From contig OY997596.1 of the NCBI GenBank assembly GCA_963921825.1, positions 39,795,932 through 39,859,931 on the forward strand: 64,000 bases of DNA. Reading direction: 5' to 3'. A model generated the notes under the pieces. The model did not search any database, had not been told where the DNA came from, and saw only the letters and a list, made by a program, of their open reading frames with translations. Below are positions 44,301-57,944 of the stretch, piece by piece. Made by a program: the position numbers and the translations under genes. The stretch is from Erodium maritimum. Lineage: Eukaryota; Streptophyta; Magnoliopsida; Geraniales; Geraniaceae. Position 1 is the first letter of the stretch, and each line of letters starts with the position of its first letter.

Positions 44301-45015
44301 GCCCTAATCTAGTGATTTGTTGTGTAGTATCAAAGGACGATGATCTGATATGGATCTTGGAAGGCAGGCTTGAGTCAGAGAGGGTAAGAGAGAAATGAGT
44401 TCACTTGAGACAATGAATCTATCTATTCTGGAGGCTGTAGACCCATGTCCAAACCAAGTATATTTCCCCCCTTGTAGGGGAAGATCAATTAAAACCAGAA
44501 TGTCAAATAATCGTTGAAAATTTGCCATTGAGGATCCTCCTCTCCTCTGACTTGATCTGTCTTCAGATGATAGGATAGCATTATAATCCCCCCCCTAAGA
44601 TCAAAAGAGTTTCTGGGGAATGATCAGATAGTTCTGATGCAATATTCCTCCACAATTCAGATCTGGTGTGAGCATTAGTGGAAGCATATAAGTTAACAAT
44701 ACAATAGGGTTTCTGGAGTAGGGAACTCAATCCAAACTAGAAAAGGGCTCCATGGATAGGTTTTATAGCTGATATTGTAAATTCAGATTTTTTCCACATG
44801 GAAATGATACCTCCTTCTGCTCCATCAGAGTCTATAGCAGAGGCTTCCCAATCTGAAGATAGACCACATAATCTAGGAAAATTGCTTGGCATTTTTTGTA
44901 GCTTGGATTCCTTTAGAAGTATGAAATCTTGATTTTGCTTATGTATCAAGGCACTAAGATTTCTCCTCTTTTGATTAGAGGAGATTCCTCTCACATTCCA
45001 TGAGAGGAACAACAT
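41324..45015 (-). pseudogene. LINE-B ORF2 (endonuclease-RT-zinc finger), copy 2
   Basis: It starts MLFLSWNVRGISS at 45015. Endonuclease: WNVRG, KESK, a G-run lesion, SRIDRF and SDHRP. RT: GDKASGPDGYT, NDFRPIILM, FKADFQKAFDSVSW, GLRQGCSLPP, then ISHLQFADDSIFFIQ with an intact FADD box. RT thumb and connection follow (LGGRITLIKSTLGALP, 41897-42673), then the zinc tail CPICLGDLEDENHILLHC (41324-41731). Frameshifts arise in homopolymers: eight Gs at about 44588 (ten in copy 1) and a run of 16 at 43072-43087, which turns the residues after GCSL into prolines. Stops separate the other blocks. The catalytic residues survive, but no single frame encodes them all. Confidence 0.92.
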
Positions 45016-45021
45016 GGTAAT

Positions 45022-47623
45022 TTATGGAGAAGAAAGGTGAATGGGATTATCCCCCATTAAAGAACCAGTATCAACCTCTTCTTCATTTAGCTCTTCCAAT
45101 TCCTTGAAGTGATTATAATCATCCAGACCTTCTAGCATTTGTACTGTAGTATCATCATCTAGTTTGGACTTTAGCCCAATTGATTTTCCAAACCCCCAAG
45201 CCCTCTTTGCCTCTGAACCTTCATTTAAAAAATCTGCCCTTTGGGAGTCTCTCTGAGGATTTCCACCCTCCTTCCCTTTCACTTTAGACCTAGTCCCATA
45301 AGATCTAGCTTGTAATTTTTGAGCTTTTTTCTTCCCCCATAATTTGATTTTTGGAGTGTCTTTAAGTGGTGTAGGATTCAGACAAAGAAAATCTGAGACT
45401 TCCCTTACTTGGGGAGAGTGTATAGGAGAAGTAGATTTAGAGCAGTTTTGTACACCCGTTTCCAAAAAATCCAGTCCTTGTGGACCCTCTAGTGATGAGA
45501 GAGGGAGGATTAAGTCTAATCCCAAATCAGAAGCAGCTGTAAAAAGTGTGATTTTCTCTTGAGTAGGGTCCATAATTGGTAAAGCCTTTTGATTCATTAA
45601 ATGATCTTCAATTACCCATGCTATTGAAGTGTCTTCTATCAACTTATTAGCTGTCAAAGTCTTGTCAACAGTTGGATGAACTAGATTAGTTTGCACTAAT
45701 TGTTGTTTAGAGGGATAAACCTATGACTGAAGAGGAGAAAAAAATGTAGCTAGTTGAGAGTTCACTGTTGATAACTGTGAGTGAGGCTTGACAAGAACAG
45801 GCACTATAGAAATTAAGCAATTGGAAATCTTCTGAGTATTTCTTTCCCAACCCAAAGCTTCTCTTTCAAAGACATTGATGGCTTCTAAATTCCTTTCTTC
45901 ACAATCAAATGTATCTTTCACAAACAACCACTGATCCTCCATCAAATCCTGATTTGTACTAGGAATAGCAATAACTGAAGGCACAATAGATTATGTAGCA
46001 ATTAATTCCCTTTCTGATTCCATAGCTTCATTGATGGCACCAAGCATATTACCAACTTCTTGATCAATTCTTGGACTGACAATAATTGGATCCACCAGAT
46101 CCAGGTCCACATCTTCATTAGGAAGTAAATGCTTGCCCAAAGAACCACCCTCCTCAAAATTATTAGGCTGAGAAAGGGAAGGAGAAGGTTCTTGAGTCTC
46201 TTAATTCATTGTATGTACCTCTTTTGAATAATTACTAACATAAGGAGAGTCTGTATCAGCAGGTTTTGAATGTTCTGAGGTAGAGGCATCATTGAAGGGA
46301 TTTGTGAATTCAGGAATCTGTATTGCAGGAATATCCCTAGCTTGTACTGAAGTAATTAGAACTGTAAAAAAAATTTCTTCTCAGGGTGATATTCACCTCT
46401 TTTGAAATAGCTTTTAGATATAGAGTGTGGACTAGCACAAAGGCTGTATGAATATGTAGATCTTGATCAGAGATAGTATGAGTGTATAAAACCTTTCCAT
46501 AGTTTACCACAACTGCTTGATAGGTCTCAGCACACCAACCTTGGTAGGGTATTCCTTGAAGGGCTAACTAGGTTGGTTTACCCTCCTTAGAAGTCAGTGC
46601 CTCTTTCCCAGGGATAAATATTAACCATTGTGGTAACCAAGCTCCATCATCATAGAACATATGTTTATCAAATTAAGGATCAGGACAGGAGACCAGGATG
46701 ACCTTATTGCGTAGGTCTTTGAGTTGAACTTCACAGATTCCTTCTAGAGCTATCTCTCTCATTATTACCTCCACTGAAAGTTTTAAATGTGTCAAAGCAA
46801 GATGAGCTCCCTCCCATAATTTTTGTTTTGTAGAAACTATTGAACCTTGATGCTTGAATTCTTCATAGGTTTTTTCTTTATAGATAAGACCCTAGGAAGC
46901 TGGCTTGGAGTATATGGTATTGTCAGTCCTATTTTTAGCCTAGGCTTCAGTCACAAATAAAGTTTGATTTATAATTTTGAAGCCATTGAATTCAAATACT
47001 GCTTGTGTTAGATCAGCTTTGGATTGAAAGTATACAAAACCATACCAATTTCCTCTGGCATTAGGTTTATATCCCACCATAGATTTATAGAAGCCTTTAC
47101 ATTTGCCAAAGATTGCATCCAACCATTCATTGTTAGCTTTTGGGGGGATGTTGAGGACAAAGGCTGTGAAATTTGAAGTAGAGGAGGGAAGGAGGGCCTG
47201 TTTCTTTAGAGTAATGGGAGGATGTAGGACCTTTTCAAAACCTGGAGGAGGGTAGCCCAATGATGAAGATCCTTCTTCAAGTCCCCTTTCAATAAAGATG
47301 GCTTTAGCATTAAGATTACCCACAATTGGAGATGCATTGTATAACACTTCCCTGCCCAGATGTATACTACCATAGGAGGGAGTTGAATCTCTTCTAGAGG
47401 AGATAGGCTTAAAATTTCTATCATAAAACATTTTTTGGCCATCCAAATGCTTTGTACAACTTCCTGGTGAATACTGTTGAGTCTTATATGTGTTTGTAGG
47501 GGAAGGAATTTGAAAACTTGTACCTTTGCCTTTGTTACCATTGTTGATCTGAGGCTGAATGTGAGATTGTTTAACTTTAGCAGGCGAATCTCCACTGAGC
47601 TCTTGTAGTGTTAGAGGAGGCAT
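45022..47623 (-). pseudogene. LINE-B ORF1 (RRM-containing), copy 2
   Basis: Same protein as at 9834-12435: Met at 47623, RRM-like fold at about residues 151-227, basic and acidic C-terminal parts in 45022-45696. This copy has two extra nonsense changes: TGG to TAG at 46941, which ends the first frame just after the RRM (227 residues), and TGG to TAG at 46569, which removes the PTWLALQG frame. Both are C-to-T on the plus strand in CCAGG. Confidence 0.87.
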
Positions 47624-47874
47624 TGAGTACAGCTAGTATGAAAGAACAAGTAGAGGAACAAGAGACTTTGGTGGTCCGATGGATGTGGGGATCTACCTTG
47701 GGCACTACACCAAGAGAGGACTGTGTATCAAAGGTAGTTGAGAAGAATGTGAGCAGATGAAGAAAGAACTTAATTGAAGAACATGAAGAACTACTGAAGA
47801 ACTTGGATGAAGAACATGAAGGACTACTGTTTCTCTAGAGAGAAAATGAACAGTGCAGTTTTGATAACTTTTTT

Positions 47875-47889
47875 CGTGCTCATACATAT
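47875..47889. other. LINE-B target-site duplication, right
   Basis: CGTGCTCATACATAT, identical to 40453-40467. Confidence 0.95.
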
Positions 47890-49894
47890 AGTCAATCAAG
47901 GAATAAGGTAATCAATGTGATCATGATGATAATGAAAAGAGTGCCCCTGTTGTGGCTCAGAAACCAATCATCGGAGTGAATGTGTAAGTATGAATCTCTA
48001 TGGTTCGAGTAAAACCAATCATCGAACTTTCATACATCTATTTTGAATTCTCTTAAGTTGCTTCTCAACTTGATAATATATCATATTGATACATAATCAA
48101 AACGAGTCAACTTACACAGGGTGAGCGATGCTTACCCTAGTAACACACAAATGCTAAAATAGACAAGCACAAATAAAGAAGTGTGTCTAGCTACTCTTAG
48201 TTCACTTCTCGAATATCGAACACCAACAATGAAGATGGTACCAATAATCAAGTTGAACTAAATAAAACCTCGTTCTAGTATTACTCAAGCGTTGATCACA
48301 ATATCTAGGAAAAGTGAATTATCTAGCTACACCTAGATAAACTTCTCTAACCCGACCTTTCCGAACTTAACGTGAACGTCTTGCTTAGAGACTGGTCTAC
48401 ATAAGTCCACTAATAAGGGGCTTGGTATCACTCAAACTAGATAACTCATCAAGTGAACTAATGATGCATTTTCATGTCTCAAATAGTCTCAAAGTGTAAA
48501 AATAAGTCATACACCGATCCTAGATAGCTACAACTAACAATTCAAGGGGCAATCCATACCCAAAACAATCACTCAAGGGCAATCCACACCCACAATCATC
48601 AATTTAGCTTAAAACACACATGACATATATAACAATCATCGAAAAATAATCAATCTCATATAGAATGCAAAGACAAAACAAAGCATCCAAAATAAACACT
48701 AAACATATTAAGTAACGAATGCTACGAAAATATGAATTTAGCACTTGATATTCACTAAAGAGATCGAAAGTTCTCCTAATCAAGTTTGTACCCAAAATCT
48801 CTAATTTAGAATGCAATTAATACATATAAGTTATTTTCTCCGATTTAATTAACCTAATATTCGATCTACATACATAAACCAACCTAAGTCAATCAAATCG
48901 GGTAACGAACACAAATGGGTATCGAACTCAACATCGCAAAAATCATCATCTAACACCACAAATCAATAACCTCATGCATAAATTAAACTACTATGCATTT
49001 ACAACGACATCCATGGATCGGAGGACTACTCCTGAGCCATAGAGCTAAAAATGATGAAATTAGGGTATGAAAACGACGTTGAGTTTAGAATAAGATGAAA
49101 TAATGTGAAACATATGCTAGGAATGAAGATTCCTAGCTTAGATCGTCGAAAAGCAGCTCAAAATCGCTTCAAAACTCCAAAAATGAGCTAAATCCGAGAT
49201 GGTGTTCAACCCCCTTTTGAGTCTCGATTTCTGTCCTTGGAAGCCCTTACTAACGAAAATAATAGAACAAATGGGTAGAGGGGATTTTGGGCTTCACGCC
49301 GATAATCGGATTGTCGCTGGAGGTGGTCGGACGTTCGAGATCTGGCTTCTGGAAGTTACTCATTTCACTTTCTTCGTCAGGAAATTGTATGGTTGTTGTG
49401 TATCCCAAAAATGTCCGCTCGAAACCGCGTGACTCTAATGTAGGAGACGCAACTGTAAGAAGGGATCCAGTGAAGGCGGCTTCACAACAAGAATCATGCA
49501 ACCGGGTCATCCAAAGGCTCCAGCAGGTCAACATGCACGATCAGCGTGATCAACGGTTAATAGCGCGCGTGTGCATAAAGCTAAATGTACCGCCGCTGCA
49601 ACGGATCGCTAGAAGCTAACCAAGTTCCTCAACTTCGAATGATTTTACTATTTTTCTCGTATCCTCACCGTTTTTAGCTCCGATTTGCTTCATTCTTTTG
49701 CCAATATTTTTGTTTTTCAGAGACCTACAAAATGAGATCAATATAGGGTATATTATGAAGTACCAAAAAATATCAACGATTAAGGGGCTTTAAGATAATT
49801 ATTAAAATAACCTAAAAATATAAACTAAATGACAATTAAGGTAAAAATATGAGGAAATATAATCAAATTATGTAAGACAAATTTACACTCATCA
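47890..49894. repeat. AT-rich LTR-like remnant, possibly Tat/Athila type (copy 2)
   Basis: Counterpart of 12702-14706, nearly identical. No gene. From 49895 to 49991 nothing is recognised. Confidence 0.35.
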
Positions 49895-50968
49895 TTACCC
49901 TGCGGGGGATTTTATTCCGTGCACTGTTAGCAAAAATTAAATGTTAGCAATATTATTTAGAACTCTAGGGACACTCATTTGACACTATCAATATCACGCC
50001 CCGAATTCACTATGACCAAACCCGGAACGCGAACGGTGAAGCAAGTAAAACAAAGTCTCAAATAGTTTAATAAACCGCTTTAAAAACACCACTTGTATTA
50101 ATCAAAACAACACTTTTACAAACTGATTTTTAATTTCAAAAAAACCTGAAGAACACTAAAACAAGAGTGTATGTCGCTAGACAATCCCGACAGCACGGAC
50201 TCTCGCTCCCCGCTCTTCAAGCCTCGAGAGATCCTCCTAGTCCGCCTCGCGAACGGTACCTGTAGGAAAAGCAGCAAGGGGTGAGCGTTTCGCTCACCAC
50301 CACGGACACCAGACTGACTACGGCATAAATCAGAAATGCCGGGAACACCGGCAACAAACAATAACACAGGGGACTACTACCCCAAATCACAAGCTAAACC
50401 CGATTGGCACACAAATCACTGTTAGTTTCCTCCAACCATCTAAGACCCGTGCACGTAATGGAGACCCCAAATCAGAGACCGAACAACCATTCAATTAGTC
50501 ACACCGACAAGGTAAAACACAACCCTCACACGATCCTATGTGCATTTACTTGTAACTTTCCGCAACCAAACCAGTATTCGCTACTCGTCCCTACCTCAGA
50601 GGCTTGCGGGAAAAGTAGTAAAGGGGATGAGCGTTCCGCTCACCTCCACGGATACCCGTTCGATTATGGCATACTAGTAAAGCATCAACAACTTACCAAT
50701 CTAAACATGGCAAACAACTACCTCAAAACCTGATACCAAACAGTCACAACTGCTCACGATATCAATACCTCAAATACTCGCTCATGTAAGGGAAACCTCG
50801 AATGGGGATCATATTCTCAACTAAGCAAAACACTATTGTTCACATATCCACACCCCAATTACCCGATCACGTAGGGGAAACCTCAAAACGGGGATCACGT
50901 TCTCAACTAAGCAAATCACTATTGCTCACAACATCAATACCCCAATAACCTGATCACATAGGGGAAAC

Positions 50969-51143
50969 CTCAAACCACCCGTTCACGTGAGGGAAACCTC
51001 AAATCACCCGTTCACGTGAGGGAAACCTCAAACCACCCGTTCACGTGAGGGAAACCTCAAACAACCCGCTCACCTGAGGGAAACCTCAAACCACCCGTTC
51101 ACATGAGGGAAACATCAAACAACCCGTTCACGTAGGGGAAACC
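50969..51143. repeat. 29-bp minisatellite, copy 2
   Basis: Counterpart of 15781-15955, with the same TCACGTGA-bearing units. Confidence 0.9.
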
Positions 51144-51377
51144 TAGTTCGTACGACGTCGCAGTGCATCAACCTTAAACCCTCTCCGTGGTGAGACCCTC
51201 ACACAGAGGCGCTGTATCACCACCGTAGGTTATTGATGAGTGTCAACCCAAGACCTCACCCTTTAGCACAGAACTTACGAACTCTACAAACAAACACTAA
51301 CAGTACAAATTGCAAAAGCACACAATATCAACACACACAATACACGCAAGATCACAAAGGATCAACACACCCACAAG

Positions 51378-51617
51378 CCTCAACACTTTACCGATCGCGC
51401 GCCGGAAGGTACGACACACCTCACGGGGACCACAACCCTTGGCACTTTACCGATTGCGCATCGGAAGGTACGACACACCTCTCGGGCATAACTCAAGCCT
51501 CAACACTTTACCAATCGCGCGCCGGAAGGTACGACACACCTCACGGGGACCACAGCCCTCGGCACTTTACCGGTCGCGCATCGGAAGGTACGACACACCT
51601 CTCGGGCACAACTCATC
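51378..51617. repeat. 2 x 120-bp tandem repeat, copy 2
   Basis: Counterpart of 16190-16429, with the same alternation of two 60-bp monomers. Confidence 0.9.
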
Positions 51618-51946
51618 CAGGTATCACAAGAACAATCACAATCACAACCAAATATCACACAATACTCCGCAATTAGCAAAATTAACCTCACGACTAACTA
51701 CCACTCAGCAAGTCAGTCAACAACCATACAGATTCAACACCCCACAAGCACTCATGGCCATACCGTGGCACCCTTTATCGATGGCAAGTCGACAGGCGGG
51801 CCAAACCTCCACGCCAATCACACAAATCATACGAATGCTCAACAACCAGCAAAAATAACATAATGACTAGCTATCACTCAGCAAGTCAGTCAACAACCAT
51901 ACAGGTTTAACACCCCACAGGAACTCATGGCCACACACAACCACAA

Positions 51947-52394
51947 TCAGTTCATTAACCCTACGACACCACCAAGTGCCACATGCATTTCTATTGTTCG
52001 ACAGGTTCACTCAACCTACGACACCACCAAGTGTCACATGCAATTCTATTATTCGACAGGTTCACTCAACCTACGACATCACCAAGTGTCACATGTAGTT
52101 CTATTATTCGACAAGTTTACTTATCCTACGACACCAACAGTATCACATGCATTTCTACTATTCGACAGGTTTACTTATCCTACGACACCAACAGTGTCAC
52201 ATGTATTTCTACTGTTCGACAGGTTTACTTATCCTATGACACCAACAGTGTCACATGCATTTCTACTGATAACTTTCCCTAGTCAAGGCCGATATCTGGC
52301 TACTTTTCCCTACCTCTTGAGGCGTGTCAAATCTGATGCTCGCGCTCCGGAAATGCATGTGGCACTTGGTGGTGTCGTAGGGTTAATGAACTGA
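51947..52394. repeat. 55-bp minisatellite with flanking 45-bp inverted repeat, copy 2
   Basis: Counterpart of 16759-17206: the array at 51960-52273 with inverted arms at 51947-51991 and 52350-52394. The rearrangement therefore predates the large duplication. Confidence 0.88.
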
Positions 52395-52445
52395 AAGGTT
52401 AGGGAAACACAAGAAATCATAACGAGTCTAAATCTAGGGAGAGAG

Positions 52446-53372
52446 TGTTGGACAACTCACTTTCCGACATCCATATCGTTTTGTTCCGATCATCAACTTC
52501 GGCAACACATGTATCCGTTACGTTCACATCATTGCGAACTTGAACATAAGATGTATGTTTACGGAAATACGTTGAATATTGAATGAGATAATCGCATGCA
52601 AAGTTGAAGAAAAACATGGATTAATGATATGCATTAAATGGCATTTAATGCAAACCCACATTGCCCACATTACACATTTCCATACACTTTATAAAGTTTG
52701 ATAATTGGAATAAGGTCGTGGTCTTGGGTCACCATAATGTGTAATGGAGAGAGGCCACACGCGCATCGCCGTCGCCGTCCGTCTGGCCTGGTCCAGGCCT
52801 GGGCCCTGGGCCTTGGGCCTTGGGCTTTGGGCTTTGAGCTTTGGGCTTTGAGTTTCACGAAAATCCTATCTTGTTTCATGCAAGACTCAACAATTAATCT
52901 TCCCAATTTTATATCAAGATTCACTATCTTGCATCTGGTCAAGTTTTGAATCAACATGACCTTTGGTAAAAGAGTCTGATCAAGACTTTTAAACAGACAT
53001 GCGCTTTGGTCAAAGAGTCGCAATCGTTCCGAAAGAGCACATTGTCTACTATTTAAAGGGTGTTGAGGGGACAGAAAAATCACTTCCTTTTTCGATTCTT
53101 CTTCTCTTCTAACATTCTACAATTTTAGTACAAGTCGGGTTTAGGTCGCCAGACTCCACTAGTTGAAGCACTCACTAGTGGTTTAGGTCCTTTTTATCTT
53201 GGGAGACATTTGCCCATTCCAACCTTCAGTGACGTAGAGTGGGCAATTTTGTCTTCAGGAAACAGCCTTCTGTTGGACTCGGACTTCCTACATAAACAAC
53301 CTATCGACTTGGTTGTAAGTATACCACTGTTCTTTATATTTTTTTAGTTGTTCTTGATTTCAGTTGCCTACA
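52446..53372 (+). mobile_element. Probable solo Copia LTR (copy 2)
   Basis: Counterpart of 17258-18184, with GAGAG at 52441-52445 and 53373-53377. Confidence 0.65.
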
Positions 53373-53985
53373 GAGAGCAGGTTCTCAGCAAGTATCTTAT
53401 AAAGAAAAGGATGTAACGACAACCTTACCAACCACGCAGCAAGGGCAGAGTCGTCACACCTATGATCAAAGAAAGCACCACTTCAACACATTGATGGCCT
53501 GACTGGAGCGAATAGAGGAGTTAAAGTAGGCACCAATGCGAACTAACTGAAGCGGCTAGAACAGATCCACAACGATCAAAACACGGGAGGATAAAGAAAC
53601 GAGTCTCATGATCAGATCCGAAATGAGTGATGTTAGGAAGGTAAAAAGAATTTTTTTTGTTCAATAATATTTATCTACTATATATTATAATAAAATAGTT
53701 CTTTTGTCTCCAAACCCTAAGTATTCATCCTCTCTGTTGATTCTCTTTATGCCTGTCCACGTATGAGTCATTATGTACCTATGTGATTTACTGGATAGTA
53801 GTTCTAACTTTAAAGAGAAAGATGATAAAATTATATACATTCACATCTTAATTTATTAATTAACTTAGGGTTAAATGTTGAAACTTACCCTTATGTATTG
53901 GTCACGAATAATATGTATTGGCCACGCAATTCCGTTAGGAAAAATGGACGGTTAAATGCCGTTTTCCATTCCGTTAGTCATATGT

Positions 53986-54355
53986 GATACTAACTACTCC
54001 CTCTGTGAGTTTAGACAAAGGTAACAAAGGAAAGAAAAGTCTTGGTCCTGTAGCATATAACACTAGGTCAAAATCAAAAACTACCGTTCCTTGGCCTAAG
54101 AGACCTGCTAATAAGAAGAAGGAGGAGAAGAATACTCAAGTCTTCAATCAAGGAGGATCTGGGGCTTGGGAGTATTGTCAAGCATTGGGTCTAGAAGCCT
54201 ATGTGTCGGGTGAGATTGTTGCTGAACAATTCGATAACTTGGAGTTTGAACCAAACCAGGCTGTAGAAATTGATTCACTCTCAGAAGATGACTATTGTGA
54301 TTTAGAAGACACTGAGGAGGTTGGTGCTTCTATTGTGCCATCTATACCCACTTAA
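53986..54355 (+). pseudogene. LINE-P ORF1, C-terminal fragment, copy 2
   Basis: Same fragment as 18798-19167: basic stretch and acidic tail, ending TAA where copy 1 has TAG. Confidence 0.8.
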
Positions 54356-54369
54356 TGACTTTCCTCACC

Positions 54370-57300
54370 ATGAGGATCGTTTCTTGGAACATTAGGGGTG
54401 CCTCCTCTAGACAAAAGAGGAGGGCAATACGTAACGTGTGTAGCAAGCAACAAGTCTCAATGGTATTGATCTAGGAGAGCAAACTTTCCTCGCTTCCTGA
54501 CTATTTCATTTCAAGCTGTGGTTTTAGTTCTACTTGGGAAGCTCTCTATTGTCCAGCAATAGGTAATTCTGGAGGAGTCATTACATTATGGAATAGGGAG
54601 GTCTTTGCACTGCATTATCATGCCTTAGAAGGAAATACATTATATTGGCATGTTTGTTATTTACCCCTCAACATCAATATCTCAGTGATCAACATTTATG
54701 CCCCTTGTGCTGAAAATGATAGAGCCAGTTTGTGGTTAGACATTTCCTCCAAAATTACTAATCTATATGTTGATTTTATTATGGCTGGTGACTTCAATGC
54801 TATATTGGAGCCTAGTGAAAAATCTGGGAATCACTGTTCTGTTAGGAGCCTCAGGGATTTTAGGAGGTTTGTTGAAGACACTGAAGCTTTAGATCTTCAA
54901 CTTGTGGGAGGGAAATTTACTTGGTTCAATTCTAGAAATGCTACCTCAAGAATTGACAGGTTTTTGATATCTCCATCACTTCTAACACACTTCAGTAATC
55001 TATCTCAGACTTGTTTGCCAAGGATAATCTCAGATCACAAACCAGTTGTATTAAACAATCATGTGGTGGATTGGGGCCCCATGCCTTTCAAATTCATTAA
55101 TGCTTGGACAAAGCATCCCACTTTCTTGAAAGATACCTTTGAGTTCTGGGATTCTATTCAGGTGGAGGGTTCTTCTGCATATAAGTTGTGGTTCAAGTTA
55201 AAGGCACTTAAATCCTTCTACAAAAACTGGAACCTGAATACTTTTGGTTGGCTTGATAAGGTAATTGATGATTTGAAGTCTGAGATCCTTTCTTTGGATA
55301 CTCTCTTTAAAGAAAGGGGCTTGTGTATTGATGAGATTGCTAGGAGGGCTCTTTTGAATGCATGGCTCATTCAGAAATTGAAGTTACAGGCAAAACTTTG
55401 GTGTCAAAAGGCCAGGCATAGATGGTCTAGGGATGGATATAGATGTACAAAGTATTACCACTTGGTGGCTAATTTTAATCATTCAAGGAAGAAGATATCA
55501 TGTATTGAAGAAGGTGGAGTTATATTCAATGAGCCTGCTGAGATCAAAGAAGTGTCTAACATGCATTTTGCTTCCAAGTTCCAAGGGAATGTTGTTGTGT
55601 GTATTAAATTGTCCTCCCTACCATTTAAAGCCATAACATTAGCTCAAGCACAGAGATTGGAGTCATCTTTCACAGAAGAAGAGATTTTGAGGGCCATTAA
55701 AAGTTGCAAGGGGATAAATCTCCTGGCCCTGATGGATTTTCATTAAAATTCTATCAAACTTGTTGGGAGGTGGTGAAGGATGATATTCTGGAATTGTTTG
55801 AACATTTTTACAATGGGGGGCATTTAGGAAAAGGTTTGAACTCCTCCTTCATTACATTAATTCCTAAGAGTAATGCACCTTTGTCTTTCAATGATTACAG
55901 GCCCATCAGTTTAATACATAGTATATACAAGATTATTTCAAAAGTCTTGGCAGCCAGACTCAAACCACTTATGTGTTCTCTTGTACATGATGTGCAATCT
56001 GGGTTCATTGCTGGTAGACAGATCTTGGATGGGGTACTGATTGCTTCTGAAGTAATTCATACTTTAAAAAATTCAGACCAAGAGATAATTGTATTCAAGA
56101 TTGATTTTGAAAAGGCTTATGATCACATACACTAGGGTGCCTTCCTGGAACTACTTGAGAAGATGGGTTTTGGAAATGTCTGGAGGTCTTGCATATCTGA
56201 ATGTATGGAGGCTTGGTCTTCTGTGTTGATTAATGGGTCACCATCAAAGGATTTTCATCTGGAAAGAGGGTTGAGGAAAGGTTGTTCCCTTTCTCCCTTA
56301 TTATTTTCATTGGTGGCTGAATCTTTACATCAACTCATGGTCAAAGGGTGCAGTAACAAAATGTTCTCTGGGGTTAAATGTTCTGAAAATGGACCTGAGA
56401 TATCCCATACACTCATTTTCATTCATGCTGGTCTACAACAGGCCATCAACTTGAAGCATACCCTCAATATTTTGCAAAAAGCTACTGGGTTAAAAATCAA
56501 TTTCCACAAGTCACAAGTACTTTTGATGAATCCTGATTCAGTCAATATACAACAGATCACTGGTATTTTGGGTTGTGAACCTATGCAGCTACCTTTTGAA
56601 TATTTGGGTTTCCAACTTGGGGCTAATACCAGAAGGGCCAAAACCTGGGATCCCATTATTGCAAAGTACAAAAAGAAGCTGAGTCTTTGGCAAGCTAGAG
56701 ATAAGACTTTGGGGGGCAGAATCACATTGATCAAGTCTTCACTTGCATCCTTACCATTATTTTATATTTCTCTTTATAAAGCTCCCAAGGGTGTGGTATT
56801 GGAGATGGAAAGATGGCAAAAGAGGTTCTTGTGGAATGGGAGATCAAACAGAAGGGTATTACATAAAATTGGCTGGGGGAAAGTTTGCAGGCCTAGAAGG
56901 GCTAGGGGTCTTGGAATCAAGAAGTTGAGTGTTATGAATAGAGCCTTATTAGCCAAGTGGTGGTGGAGGTTTGCTCTTTAGGAAGATTCACTTTGGAAAC
57001 AATTGATTTGTTCAAAATATGGTTGGGAGTCAAGTGAGTGGGATTTATCAAAATTTCTGTTACATAATGGTCATTGTTTCTTGAGACATATTCAATCACT
57101 TCTGGAATGTCCAAGATTTAGTGCCTTTGGTGTGGCAGGTTTGCAGTGGACTATCAATTCAGGCAATACCATACTCTTTTGGGAGGATATTTGGGTGTCT
57201 GAGATCCCATTAAAATTCATGTTTCAGAGATTATTTCATCTCAGTCAGCAGAAGAGATCTATGGTTTCACAACCATGGGAGAATGGGGATTGGGTTCTGA

Positions 57301-57944
57301 TCTTTAGAAGGGAATTAAGGGGCTAGTAAGAAGATCAATTTCTTTTGCTGTGTGATTCAATAAATTCAACCACTCAGCTCAATGATGTTCCTGATAAAGT
57401 GTCTTGGACTGTGGATGCAAGAGGCTTCACTGTCCAGAGAATGTATCAATACTTAGATGAGAATTATGATGAGGATCTGGTGTGGCTAGATTTATTATGG
57501 GAACCTTTATTACCACCCAAAATTGCTGCATTCATGTGGCTCTTATGCTTGAAAGGTGTACCAACTAAATGTTTCCTTCTTGCTAGGGGATTATACAATC
57601 AGAACATTTGGTGTCCTTTTTGTAATGAGGAACCAGAGGAACAAGATCACCTCCTTCTAAATTGCAGGTTTACTTGGTCAGTGTGGTGTTTGGTTCTGAC
57701 TTGGTGGGGAGTTCAAGCTGCAGGCCCTGAGACAGTGTTGGAATGGTTTGTGGCCTGGAGAGGTTTGGGGCCACTTAGATCATCTACATATTGGAGTTTG
57801 CTTGTATCAATTACCATTTGGAGAATCTGGCTGTGTAGGAACAAGTTGATCTTTAACTCTATTAATATGCAGCTAGAGGAGATCCTACAACAAATTCAGA
57901 ATGATTTTATATCAATTGCTATGGGCCAAATTCAATGCTACTAA
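54370..57944 (+). pseudogene. LINE-P ORF2, inactivated, copy 2
   Basis: Same domains as 19182-22755. The endonuclease and RT linker run in one 353-codon frame (54685-55746), because the base lost near 19930 in copy 1 is present here. Shared lesions: TAG near 54472 before ESKLS, a frameshift near 55710, TAG at 56133 after AYDHIH, and the missing LQFADD-type box at about 56405-56419. A private stop replaces Glu (GAG to TAG) at about 56980. The zinc tail is at 57345-57944. GCSLSPLLFSL here is the more usual form of the motif that reads GCSLSFLLFSL in copy 1. Confidence 0.92.

Larger units (their letters stand above)
40468..47874 (-). mobile_element. LINE-B copy 2, full-length L1-type LINE
   Basis: 7407 bp between perfect 15-bp target duplications, with a short poly-A tail (T run 40467-40474). 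The order on the minus strand is: 5' UTR 47874-47624 (251 bp), ORF1 47623-45022, a 6-bp gap, ORF2 45015-41324 and a 3' UTR 41323-40475. The full length and 15-bp duplication show complete target-primed insertion. Many stops and frameshifts, partly shared with copy 1, mean it is no longer autonomous. Confidence 0.95.
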
